Positions 22,540 through 30,076 of a DNA stretch of 33,203 bases are shown here, piece by piece (the stretch's first letter is position 1; every line of letters starts with the position of its first letter). Made by a program: the position numbers and the translations under genes. Source of the DNA: Bacteroides sp. UBA1317 (lineage in GTDB: Bacteria; Bacteroidota; Bacteroidia; Bacteroidales; Bacteroidaceae); contig DBTL01000044.1 of the NCBI GenBank assembly GCA_002307035.1, positions 35,368-68,570 of the forward strand, read 5' to 3'. Under the pieces are notes generated by a model. That model had not been told where the DNA came from, made no database searches, and was given only the letters and a program-made list of their open reading frames with translations.

Positions 22540-24114
22540 ATGGCTATGCTTCGAACATGCCCGATGTGCGAACAAGATTGCGAAGCTAAACAGGAGTTGG
22601 ATTTCCTTATGCAGATAGGAAATGAACTATCAAAAGGCAGTATAGATCTTAACAGCACTATCAGGCTTCTCAAAAGACAATTAAATGCAACCTGTGTTAT
22701 CCTTACTCTAATTAATCACAATACAAACAAGTTGTTTGTAGAAGAATCTTATGGCCCCCTTGATCAGGACTTCAGTAAATTGACATACGAGCTTGGCGAG
22801 GGAATCATCGGACGAGTAGTGCAAACCGGTGAGCCGAAAGTGATCCGCAGCATAGCTGAATCGAAAGAGTTTCTGAACAAGCTACACTTTCCATTAAAGG
22901 CGAATGATAAAGACATCTCTTTCATCTGCATCCCGGTGAAAGAGAAAGGAAAAGTCATTGGTGCACTAAGTGTACACAAAATCTATTTTGGTGCGCCCGA
23001 TTTTAAGAATAATGTGCAGCTACTCACCATTATCAGCTCGATGATAGCCCGTACGGCTCGCAGAAGATATGAATCGCGCGAAGAAATTGACTCTCTTAAA
23101 AAGGAAAACAGTGAGTTAAGGAAAGCGATCAGCGAACAGTCTTACCCCAATATCGAAGGAAATTCCAGTAAACTAAAAGAAGTCTTCTCGCTCATTGAAA
23201 GTGTTTCGCCTACCAACACCACAGTGTTGATTCGTGGAGAAAGCGGTGTGGGTAAAGAATTGATTGCCGACGCTATACATTATAATAGCACGCGCAAAAG
23301 CAAAGCATACATTAAAGTAAACTGTGCCGCTTTGCCCGAAGGGCTTATCGAAAGCGAGCTTTTCGGCCATGAGAAGGGCGCCTTCACCGGTGCTGATTCT
23401 CAGCGAATAGGTCGTTTCGAAGCTGCACATGGTGGCACCATCTTTCTGGATGAGTTTGGCGATATACCACCCAATGTGCAAGTAAAGTTACTCAGGGTTA
23501 TTCAGCAACGTGAGATAGAGCGATTGGGAAGCACCAGACCGATCAAGATTGATGTGAGAATAATTTGCGCTACCAATAAAAATCTGGAAAAACTGATTGA
23601 AGACGGAAAATTCCGCGAAGATCTATATTACCGCATCAATGTATTTCCGGTTTACATACCGCCACTGCGCGAACGCCTACACGACATACCGGCCTTAGCC
23701 GATCATTTTATAGCCAAGTTCAACGACAAGAACGGAAGAAACGTGAAGCGCCTTACTGCATCGGCCATCGATTGCCTTATGGTCTATCACTGGCCGGGAA
23801 ATATTCGTGAGTTAGAGAACTGTATAGAACGAGCCTGCATCTTGAGTACGGATGATGTGGTACATACCAACAATCTGCCACCTAGTTTACAAAATGCCAT
23901 ATCGAGCCAAACAAAGTCTCATGGCACGCTCGATACGATTCTGGGTAAGATAGAAAAACAAGTCATACAAGACACTTTGCTTTCCACCAACGGTAATCTG
24001 GTGAAAGCTGCCACACAATTGGGCATAACAGAAAGAATAATGGGGCTCAGAATACGTAAATATAACATTGAGCCTAAACGATTTAAATATACTAATAATG
24101 CAAGTCAAGATTGA
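22540..24114 (+). CDS. nifA: NifA-like sigma54-dependent transcriptional activator
   Basis: This 524-residue protein has a Cys-rich start (CPMCEQDC, Cys7/10/14), a GAF domain (about 20-170), a coiled linker (about 175-200), a central AAA+ domain and a C-terminal Fis-type HTH. The AAA+ domain carries Walker A GESGVGKE at 233-240, the sigma54-contact GAFTGA at 280-285 and Walker B IFLDE at 301-305. The HTH is NGNLVKAATQLGITERIMGL, as in NifA. The Cys motif that makes rhizobial NifA oxygen-sensitive, between AAA+ and HTH, is absent. It should activate sigma54 promoters such as those before modE and mop. Name chosen from domain order and nif location; another sigma54 activator (AnfA or VnfA type) is a close alternative. 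Confidence 0.88.
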   Translation: MAMLRTCPMCEQDCEAKQELDFLMQIGNELSKGSIDLNSTIRLLKRQLNATCVILTLINHNTNKLFVEESYGPLDQDFSKLTYELGEGIIGRVVQTGEPKVIRSIAESKEFLNKLHFPLKANDKDISFICIPVKEKGKVIGALSVHKIYFGAPDFKNNVQLLTIISSMIARTARRRYESREEIDSLKKENSELRKAISEQSYPNIEGNSSKLKEVFSLIESVSPTNTTVLIRGESGVGKELIADAIHYNSTRKSKAYIKVNCAALPEGLIESELFGHEKGAFTGADSQRIGRFEAAHGGTIFLDEFGDIPPNVQVKLLRVIQQREIERLGSTRPIKIDVRIICATNKNLEKLIEDGKFREDLYYRINVFPVYIPPLRERLHDIPALADHFIAKFNDKNGRNVKRLTASAIDCLMVYHWPGNIRELENCIERACILSTDDVVHTNNLPPSLQNAISSQTKSHGTLDTILGKIEKQVIQDTLLSTNGNLVKAATQLGITERIMGLRIRKYNIEPKRFKYTNNASQD

Positions 24115-24580
24115 ACAACCAGATTTAGAAATATGCGATTTTACCAATCCTCAGCATTGCACAGCGTTATGCAATCTGATCAATGAATACATCGCCGATC
24201 CTATGGGTGGTGGTTCTCCACTCACTGAGAAACAAAAACTTTATTTGTTAGATGGACTGGAGTCACACCCGTGCGCCATTGTCCTCTTCGTGCTTAGCGA
24301 AGGTTGCATTGCCGGGGTGATAAATGCTTTTATGAACTTTTCCACCTTCAAGTGCAAACCGATGATTAATATTCACGATGTGTTTGTTGGCAACGACTAT
24401 CGAGGCAAAGGGCTTGGCCGAAAGTTAATACAAGGTATCGCCGAAATAGCGCGCAACAATGGTTGCGGAAAGATAACGCTTGAAGTGCGTACGGACAATG
24501 AAACGGCTCAAAACCTTTACCATTCCGAAGGCTTTGAGGAAGGAGATACACCGATGTTTTTTTGGACAAAACAACTTTAA
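24098..24580 (+). CDS. GNAT-family N-acetyltransferase coupled to nifA
   Basis: This 160-residue protein has the acetyl-CoA binding motif DYRGKGLGRKLIQGIAEIA (about 103-121) preceded by the INIHDVFV strand and followed by EVRTDNETAQNLYHSEGF, the classic GNAT core. The ATG at 24098 overlaps the end of the nifA-like gene by 17 bases, indicating translational coupling. An upstream TTG at 24068 is less likely. The substrate is unknown. Being co-expressed with the nif activator, it could modify a nitrogen-fixation or regulatory protein, but that is only suggested by position. Confidence 0.85.
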   Translation: MQVKIEQPDLEICDFTNPQHCTALCNLINEYIADPMGGGSPLTEKQKLYLLDGLESHPCAIVLFVLSEGCIAGVINAFMNFSTFKCKPMINIHDVFVGNDYRGKGLGRKLIQGIAEIARNNGCGKITLEVRTDNETAQNLYHSEGFEEGDTPMFFWTKQL

Positions 24581-24592
24581 AATAGTAAACGT

Positions 24593-25009
24593 ATGAATGA
24601 TTCTTATTGGGAAGACCATGCCAGAGGCATCTTTGCTGAAGCAAAAGGGTTTATGAAACCGTTGAAAGGGCATTTGATAAAAAAGAGTCGCTTTGACAAT
24701 GTCCTGCTCTTTAATCTCTCTGTTTTGAGTTTTGAGAAGATGTTTGTAGCCTTAATGGCTTATTATGAGGTTGAAGCACTAAATCACACTCCACTGGCAT
24801 TGTTCAAAGAAGCCCGTGATATAGACAACGGGCTGACAGATGAGATGAAGCTGACGGCCAAACTCATCGCATCGCACGAATCCATTTGTTCGCTGGATGA
24901 CAAAGGCTATATCACTCCTACCGACGAAGAACTGCGCGAAATAATTAAAGGACTTGTGTTGATATCCGATTTTATTGCCAAAAGAATTGAAGCGAAAGAA
25001 ACAGTCTAA
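24593..25009 (+). CDS. HEPN-like all-helical protein
   Basis: This 138-residue protein appears wholly helical. The segments WEDHARGIFAEAKGFMKPL, FDNVLLFNLSVLSFEKMFVALMAYY, TDEMKLTAKLIASHESIC and TDEELREIIKGLVLISDFIAKRI resemble the four-helix HEPN fold. The RNase motif R-x4-6-H of toxic HEPN proteins is not clearly present, so it may be a binding rather than a nuclease member. It follows the GNAT gene by 12 bases and ends the nifA operon. The function is unknown; the family call is tentative. Confidence 0.6.
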   Translation: MNDSYWEDHARGIFAEAKGFMKPLKGHLIKKSRFDNVLLFNLSVLSFEKMFVALMAYYEVEALNHTPLALFKEARDIDNGLTDEMKLTAKLIASHESICSLDDKGYITPTDEELREIIKGLVLISDFIAKRIEAKETV

Positions 25010-25072
25010 CGATATTTACTTTGAATCCAGATGAATAATCTCTAGAAAAAAACGTGAATCTAATGTGATTAT

Positions 25073-25121
25073 AAAGAGGACTAACCAAACAGATGCAACA
25101 TCTATAAGGTCAGTCCTCTTT
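25073..25121. terminator. Nested-hairpin bidirectional terminator between the nifA operon and mop
   Basis: AAAGAGGACTAACC and GGTCAGTCCTCTTT form a 14-bp stem with one mismatch. The loop contains a second small hairpin AGATG-CAA-CATCT. The T-rich outer arm on either strand suits termination of the two convergent transcripts. Inner symmetric loops AAAC and ATAA separate the two stems. Confidence 0.65.
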
Positions 25122-25149
25122 TACCTATAAAAAGAATGAAAGAATGTCC

Positions 25150-25356
25150 CTAGATTGCAATCATTACTTCGGTCGATTTGATCACAGCGTATGCGTCGTC
25201 ACCAACCTTCAAATCAAGCTCTTTTATACTGTCCATGGTGATTACAGAAACAATTTCATTTCCTCCTCCAATGTCTAATCTAACTTTTGCGGTAACAATG
25301 CCGGGAGTTATGTCCACGATCTTACCTTTCAAACAGTTTCTTGCACTAATTTTCAT
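25150..25356 (-). CDS. mop: Molbindin (stand-alone TOBE domain)
   Basis: This 68-residue protein is one complete TOBE/Mop domain: MKISARNCLKGKIVDITPG, IVTAKVRLDIGGGNEIVSVIT, and LKVGDDAYAVIKSTEVMIAI. Molbindins assemble into hexamers that bind molybdate and serve as store or sensor. Both the ModE here and the ModC lack their TOBE domains, so this protein may supply the molybdate-binding function in trans. A strong AGGAGG precedes the ATG, and a sigma54-like box lies about 43 bases upstream of the ATG. The gene is convergent with the nifA operon. Confidence 0.92.
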   Translation of the reverse strand: MKISARNCLKGKIVDITPGIVTAKVRLDIGGGNEIVSVITMDSIKELDLKVGDDAYAVIKSTEVMIAI

Positions 25357-25398
25357 ATTTCCTCCTACTTTAAAGTATTTATAATATTCAAATTGTTG

Positions 25399-25414
25399 TA
25401 CAAAACGTATGCCA
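25399..25414 (-). promoter_or_regulatory. Sigma54-like promoter for mop
   Basis: On the minus strand TGGCATACGTTTTGTA matches the TGGCAYR-N4-TTGCW pattern with one deviation (T for C at the -12 element). It implies a start near 25388 and a short leader before the mop ATG. Confidence 0.5.
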
Positions 25415-25526
25415 AGAGAACCGAAAGCTCATTATCAGCAAATTGCAGACTTGCTCCATTGCAAATCATTCATTTATGTGGGTATATGCAGAGAAATGAA
25501 ACAAATATGTAGGATTCCATTTGTGA

Positions 25527-26501
25527 TTATCGGAAGGTGTAGAGAATAAGAATTTGTACAACCAGCACCATCAACAGCTCAGCTAAATGATTGATAAGCA
25601 CGGCCTTTTTCATGTCGGCTGTTGTGAGGAGGCGATCATTCGTACCAATATGCGGTTTGTACATTAGCTTTCCGAAATAGTAATGCGAACCACCAAACCG
25701 ACAGTTTAATATACCTGCCAAAGCAGCTTCCGGATAGCCTGAGTTTGGACTGGCATGATTTGATCCGTGTTGCTTCACAAATGCCAATAGTGGTAATATC
25801 GGAAAATGTCCACTCATCAGAATCATCAGGAAAGCTGTGATGCGAGCAGGAATGTAGTTGGCTACATCATCCATACGAGCCGCTATCCGACCAAACAAGT
25901 GATATCGCTCATTCCTATATCCGATCATTGAATCAAGGGTATTTATCATTTTATAAGCAAACATGCCGGGCACTCCCAACAATAAATACCAAAACAAAGG
26001 TGCTATCACCCCGTCACTCAGATTTTCGGCCAGCGTTTCGAGCGCAGCAGTACGCACTTCCTGCTCTGTCAGCTCCTCTGTGTTGCGTCCTACAATGCGG
26101 GCAACTTGCTTTCTACCTTCATCCAATGAGTGATCTAATACCACAAATACCATTCTGACCTCTTTAATAAGCGTAGTACCAGCCAGGCAATAGAACACTG
26201 ATACGGCAGCTACGCTCCAGGCCAAATACGCATTGATGCTCATCGCCACCTTCATAAGTAGATAACCTAGAAAATAGGTAAGAAGAACCAATGCTATGGC
26301 CAGTAATCCACCCTTTACTATCCGCCGAGGGCCTTTGTTGAATGCTTTTTCTCCCCATGCTATCAGCTTGCCGAAAGCCACTACCGGATGAGGCAAAAAG
26401 CCCGGATCACCCAATAGTTTATCGAGAATCCAACCTGTGGAGACGGCAAACAAGCTTCCCCATGAAGTATACAGAAAGAGATAAAATGCTGAAGGTTCCA
26501 T
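25527..26501 (-). CDS. cbiB: Adenosylcobinamide-phosphate synthase
   Basis: This 324-residue membrane protein attaches (R)-1-aminopropan-2-ol phosphate to adenosylcobyric acid, making adenosylcobinamide phosphate. HPVVAFGKLIAWGEKAF, ENLSDGVIAPLFWYLLLGVPG, the MINTLDSMIGYRNERYHLFGRIAARMDDVANYIPARITA block and SPNSGYPEAALAGIL are CbiB family motifs. Hydrophobic segments are spread along its length. It is the last gene of cobQ-cobD-cbiB. The gap of 87 bases from cobD is wider than the rest of the operon. CbiB works with CobD, which provides the aminopropanol phosphate. Confidence 0.95.
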   Translation of the reverse strand: MEPSAFYLFLYTSWGSLFAVSTGWILDKLLGDPGFLPHPVVAFGKLIAWGEKAFNKGPRRIVKGGLLAIALVLLTYFLGYLLMKVAMSINAYLAWSVAAVSVFYCLAGTTLIKEVRMVFVVLDHSLDEGRKQVARIVGRNTEELTEQEVRTAALETLAENLSDGVIAPLFWYLLLGVPGMFAYKMINTLDSMIGYRNERYHLFGRIAARMDDVANYIPARITAFLMILMSGHFPILPLLAFVKQHGSNHASPNSGYPEAALAGILNCRFGGSHYYFGKLMYKPHIGTNDRLLTTADMKKAVLINHLAELLMVLVVQILILYTFR

Positions 26502-26588
26502 TGTTTTTATATTACCAACGATACAAATATAACGTGATTTTTACTATTTCTTATCTATAAAAGATGAAAATATATGTGCGAACTCTAT

Positions 26589-27599
26589 TTATGCCAACCA
26601 TTGCCCTATGGCTCTGACCAATAGATCATTCTCAGCAGGTGTTTGCGTGGCAATGCGGAAAAAGCCATCATTTAGTCCTTCGAAGTTTGAAGCATCACGT
26701 ATCAAAAGACCATGCTCATTGGCCAGATAATCTTTCAGCGCAGCAGCCTTGCCTATGCGTAGCCGAACCAGCATGTAGTGCGTATGGGTAGGCCATACAT
26801 CGAGACAGCCCAGTGAGCTAAGCGCTGCGGCAAGCCGTGTTGTTTCAGTCAGATAAGCAGAAATATCCAGTGTATAATCAGCATCATGTTGCAACAGGTA
26901 GCGACCCGCTTCTATCGCTAAGGCATTCACAGACCAAGGCATGCGTTGCGCTTTAATATTGGTCAGGAAATCGGACGAAGCAGTGATATACCCCAACCTC
27001 AGTCCGGGTATGGAGAAACGTTTGGTCATGGAGTGCAGCAAAATCACATTCGGAAAAGCCACAGCTTCGGCGGCTGTAAAGAGTGGTTGAAGAGTAAAAT
27101 CCTCATACGACTGGTCTATCACAAAACAGACCTGAGGGTGTTGGCGAATCAATGCTGAGAGCTTCTCCTTGTCGTGCACCTCTCCTGTAGGATTGTTTGG
27201 GTTGCACAACCATATCAGTTGCAAGGTGTCGTCCCATTGCTCCAAATCATAGAGAGACGAAATCCGATGACCATGCATTCTACATGCGTCGGCATATTCG
27301 CTAAAGGTAGGCATGAGTATTCCCGAACGACAACCGGCAAAAGCCTGTGCAATGAGGTAGATGGCTTCCGTAGCACCGTTAGTAACACAAACCTCATCAG
27401 CCTGTAAATCATAGATTTTTGCCAACAACCCTTCCAAAGAGCGTGGCTCCGGTTCGGGGTATGACGAAATAACCTCCATACGCTGGGATAAGTAAGCCTT
27501 TAGACCTGATAGATCGACCCCATAATAAGTGTTAGAACTGAAATTGCTCACAATCTCCCGTTCGTAGCTAAATGAATCGTCGCCGTGTCCGTTAATCAT
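26589..27599 (-). CDS. cobD: Threonine-phosphate decarboxylase (PLP-dependent)
   Basis: This 336-residue class I/II aminotransferase-fold enzyme decarboxylates L-threonine-O-3-phosphate to aminopropanol phosphate for CbiB. Motifs include CVTNGATEAIYLIAQAF, LCNPNNPTGE, the PLP-binding Lys193 in LHSMTKRFSIPGLRLGY and a C-terminal FFRIATQTPAEND. The opening NGHGDD is characteristic of CobD. The start overlaps the cobQ end by 8 bases. Histidinol-phosphate aminotransferase is the nearest alternative, but the cob context decides. Confidence 0.93.
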   Translation of the reverse strand: MINGHGDDSFSYEREIVSNFSSNTYYGVDLSGLKAYLSQRMEVISSYPEPEPRSLEGLLAKIYDLQADEVCVTNGATEAIYLIAQAFAGCRSGILMPTFSEYADACRMHGHRISSLYDLEQWDDTLQLIWLCNPNNPTGEVHDKEKLSALIRQHPQVCFVIDQSYEDFTLQPLFTAAEAVAFPNVILLHSMTKRFSIPGLRLGYITASSDFLTNIKAQRMPWSVNALAIEAGRYLLQHDADYTLDISAYLTETTRLAAALSSLGCLDVWPTHTHYMLVRLRIGKAAALKDYLANEHGLLIRDASNFEGLNDGFFRIATQTPAENDLLVRAIGQWLA

Positions 27600-29085
27600 T
27601 TCCTTGCATTATTTGGTAGATAAGTGGCAGGTTGACATGCTTGCGCACATGATCCGCTAATTTATCATATTGTTCTTCTTTAAAAGCCTGATAATCAAAA
27701 GCCGTTTTTTGTATTCTGGCAGCATAAGGTTCCAATAAAAAGTCGATGAATGCAGCATTATCGAGTATACCATGGATGTAAGTACCCATACAGGCGGCAT
27801 TAACATAGTAACCATCAGCACGTCCGTCGGACAATGTATTGAGTGGTGATAGCGGTGCGTCCCCTACGAGAGAAGTAAAACCCATGTGAATCTCGTATCC
27901 CTGACAAACAGCGTTGTTATCACGAAAAGTAAAAGTTACTTGCCGTGTCACCTTTTCGCCTTGCATACTGGTAGATGTAGGCAACAATCCCAGACCCGGA
28001 AGTCGTTCTATATCGCCTTCCACATGCTCCGGGTCACACACCTCCTGCCCCATTATCTGATATCCTCCACAGATGCCCATCACCGTAGTACCTTCACGAT
28101 GTGCCCGGATGATAGCCTGAGCTACCCCATTGCGGCGCAACTCATACAAATCGGCCAACGTACTCTTACTACCGGGAATCAGAATGATATCAGCTTTCAT
28201 AATCTCATCCGTATTGTTGGTGTAGAACAGATGTACGCGAGGATCACGCTCCAACACGTTGAAGTCGGTAAAGTTAGACAGATGCCGCAGCAACACCACG
28301 GCCACATTCACCTTCCCTTGCTCAGCCTGCATATTCTTAGTCTGCAACGCCACAGAATCCTCCTCCTCAATGTGAATGTCCTTATAATATGGAACAACCC
28401 CAACCACCGGAATGCCACAAAGTTCTTCGAGCATCTTCACTCCCGGTTCGAAGAGACGGATATCTCCCCTGAATTTATTGATTAGAATACCTTTGATGTG
28501 TTTTCGTTCCTCTTCACGTTGCAGCATGATAGAGCCATATACACTTGCAAATACTCCTCCACGATCAATATCCGCAACCAGAATAACATCCGCCCCGGCA
28601 TGCATGGCCATCGGCAGATTTACCAGATCACTCTCACGCAGATTTATTTCCGAAATACTTCCGGCACCCTCCATAACTACAGGATTATATTGCCCGGCAA
28701 GACGATCGAAAGCCCCGCAAACTTCCTCCCGAAGTTCTTCTCGTCCCTCCTTTCGGAAATACTCGTAAGCACTCCGATTGCCTATGGGTTTGCCATGAAG
28801 CACCACTTGTGAAGTATGATCAGACGACGGTTTCAACAGTAAAGGATTCATATCTGTATGGCAGGCAACCCCTGCCGCTTCGGCTTGTACGGCCTGCGCC
28901 CGTCCTATTTCCAATCCTTCAGGAGTGACATACGAGTTCAGCGCCATATTTTGTGCCTTGAACGGTGCCGGTCGATAGCCATCCTGACGAAAGATGCGGC
29001 AGAAGGCAGCGGCAATAATACTTTTGCCTACATCGCTACCCGTACCGGCAAACATGATGGGATGTAGTCTTTTATTGGGGATCAT
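27592..29085 (-). CDS. cobQ: Cobyric acid synthase
   Basis: This 497-residue enzyme amidates four carboxyls (b, d, e and g) of adenosylcobyrinic acid a,c-diamide using glutamine. The N-terminal synthetase domain has the P-loop-like FAGTGSDVGKS (12-22), FKAQNMALNS (42-51), and EGAGSISEINLRESDLVNL. The C-terminal amidotransferase domain has the nucleophile Cys339 in MGICGGYQIMG and the His in TYIHGILD. Length is normal for CobQ. It leads the cobQ-cobD-cbiB operon, with an inverted repeat directly before the ATG. Confidence 0.96.
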   Translation of the reverse strand: MIPNKRLHPIMFAGTGSDVGKSIIAAAFCRIFRQDGYRPAPFKAQNMALNSYVTPEGLEIGRAQAVQAEAAGVACHTDMNPLLLKPSSDHTSQVVLHGKPIGNRSAYEYFRKEGREELREEVCGAFDRLAGQYNPVVMEGAGSISEINLRESDLVNLPMAMHAGADVILVADIDRGGVFASVYGSIMLQREEERKHIKGILINKFRGDIRLFEPGVKMLEELCGIPVVGVVPYYKDIHIEEEDSVALQTKNMQAEQGKVNVAVVLLRHLSNFTDFNVLERDPRVHLFYTNNTDEIMKADIILIPGSKSTLADLYELRRNGVAQAIIRAHREGTTVMGICGGYQIMGQEVCDPEHVEGDIERLPGLGLLPTSTSMQGEKVTRQVTFTFRDNNAVCQGYEIHMGFTSLVGDAPLSPLNTLSDGRADGYYVNAACMGTYIHGILDNAAFIDFLLEPYAARIQKTAFDYQAFKEEQYDKLADHVRKHVNLPLIYQIMQGND

Positions 29086-29110
29086 TTGCTTCTATATTAA
29101 TTCGAAGCAA
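29086..29110. repeat. Inverted repeat immediately upstream of cobQ
   Basis: TTGCTTC (29086-29092) and GAAGCAA (29104-29110) are exact reverse complements with an 11-base spacer, ending at the base before the cobQ ATG. The repeat may be an operator overlapping the start site or a leader hairpin hiding the ribosome-binding region. No function is shown. Confidence 0.4.
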
Positions 29111-29118
29111 CAAAATTA
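29111..29118 (-). promoter_or_regulatory. Bacteroides-type -7 box for cobQ-cobD-cbiB
   Basis: On the minus strand TAATTTTG fits TAnnTTTG and ends 25 bases before the ATG, directly next to the inverted repeat at 29086-29110. No clear -33 box. The 95-base gap is too short for a whole cobalamin riboswitch. Confidence 0.4.
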
Positions 29119-29180
29119 GCAAAAAAAACAAAGCAGCTTATACATTGATGATTAGTATCACATTATTTGTTTCTTCTACC

Positions 29181-29909
29181 TTAACAGCATTCTCTTTTTA
29201 TTTTATACGTTTCAAGTTCTCCATAACCAATGAATCCCAATTTATTATAGATTGGCTCTCCCATCGCAGAGGCCATAAGAACAGCAAGATCTTTCTTACT
29301 ATTAACAGCTTCCGACAATAGTTTTTTAGTCATTCGTGTTCCTATTCCAAGGCCTCTGCCATTTGGGACTGTCCCAATCATGTGCAGACCTGCATTATTG
29401 AAAGAATCAAAATAGACCAACCCACAACCTAAAGGCTCCTGATTCTTTATATAAGTAAACATGCGCACTCTTGAAGCGTCCTGACTTATTTTGAAAACGA
29501 TCTCAGCATCGACTTTATATCCGAATGATGTTGTTGCCGTATTAGCAAAACTCAAAGCATCTGCTCTTGATCTAACCTGAAAAATATTCTCATCTTGATC
29601 AAAATCATTATCCACGGTTGTTAGATCTATTGCCATATTCTTTTGCAATAAAGCCAATTCCAAACTTGCGTTATTCTTCAACTCATTCGGGCTGAGAAGT
29701 GTGATCCTGTCCGGCAGAACTCCAATGCCACTCAATTTGATAATTTCAGCAATCAGATCAGCTTTGTCCGCAATAGCAAATACTCGCTTGGGCCAATCTG
29801 AATTTAAAACAGATACAGCTTTGTAATCTTCTGTATCAATGAGCAATCCCATTGTTTCACCTATATAAGTCCAAAACTCATATAAGTTATTTACGATTTT
29901 CTTATCCAT
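29181..29909 (-). CDS. GNAT-family N-acetyltransferase
   Basis: This 242-residue protein starts at the ATG at 29909; a longer form with a TTG at 29930 is rejected. The C-terminal half holds the GNAT core: RMFTYIKNQEPLGCGLVYF, MIGTVPNGRGLGIGTRMTKKLLSEA (acetyl-CoA loop GRGLGIG) and VLMASAMGEPIYNKLGFIGYGELETYKI. The N-terminal 100 residues are an unassigned domain with Asp/Asn-rich loops. The substrate is unknown. It is divergent from the Crp/Fnr gene and ends 96 bases before cobQ on the same strand. A TACATTTG box lies just before the ATG, implying a very short or absent leader. Confidence 0.8.
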   Translation of the reverse strand: MDKKIVNNLYEFWTYIGETMGLLIDTEDYKAVSVLNSDWPKRVFAIADKADLIAEIIKLSGIGVLPDRITLLSPNELKNNASLELALLQKNMAIDLTTVDNDFDQDENIFQVRSRADALSFANTATTSFGYKVDAEIVFKISQDASRVRMFTYIKNQEPLGCGLVYFDSFNNAGLHMIGTVPNGRGLGIGTRMTKKLLSEAVNSKKDLAVLMASAMGEPIYNKLGFIGYGELETYKIKRECC

Positions 29910-29936
29910 GCTGCAAATGTATGCAATCAATATTTA

Positions 29937-29960
29937 ATCCACATTTACATATGTTGATTT
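29937..29960. repeat. 24-bp direct repeat, copy 1 (upstream of Crp/Fnr gene)
   Basis: ATCCACATTTACAT followed by ATGTTGATTT matches copy 2 at 31592-31615 in 22 of 24 positions. The two copies flank the Crp/Fnr-SDR pair. This may mark a module boundary or a repeated regulatory site. Confidence 0.5.
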
Positions 29961-30076
29961 TGGAGATGATTAAAACAAACTTGAACGATAAATATAGGAG
30001 AAAAGCTATCAACTGTTTGGATGCCAAGTTCAAAAAGAATACATTCGCTTACAGAAATATCAAACGTATAAAGACA

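Noticed and set aside
29852..30076. 75-codon N-terminal extension of the Crp/Fnr frame
   Set aside because: The part before 30077 has no family-like sequence and runs across the divergent promoter region and direct repeat; starting at 30077 gives normal length.
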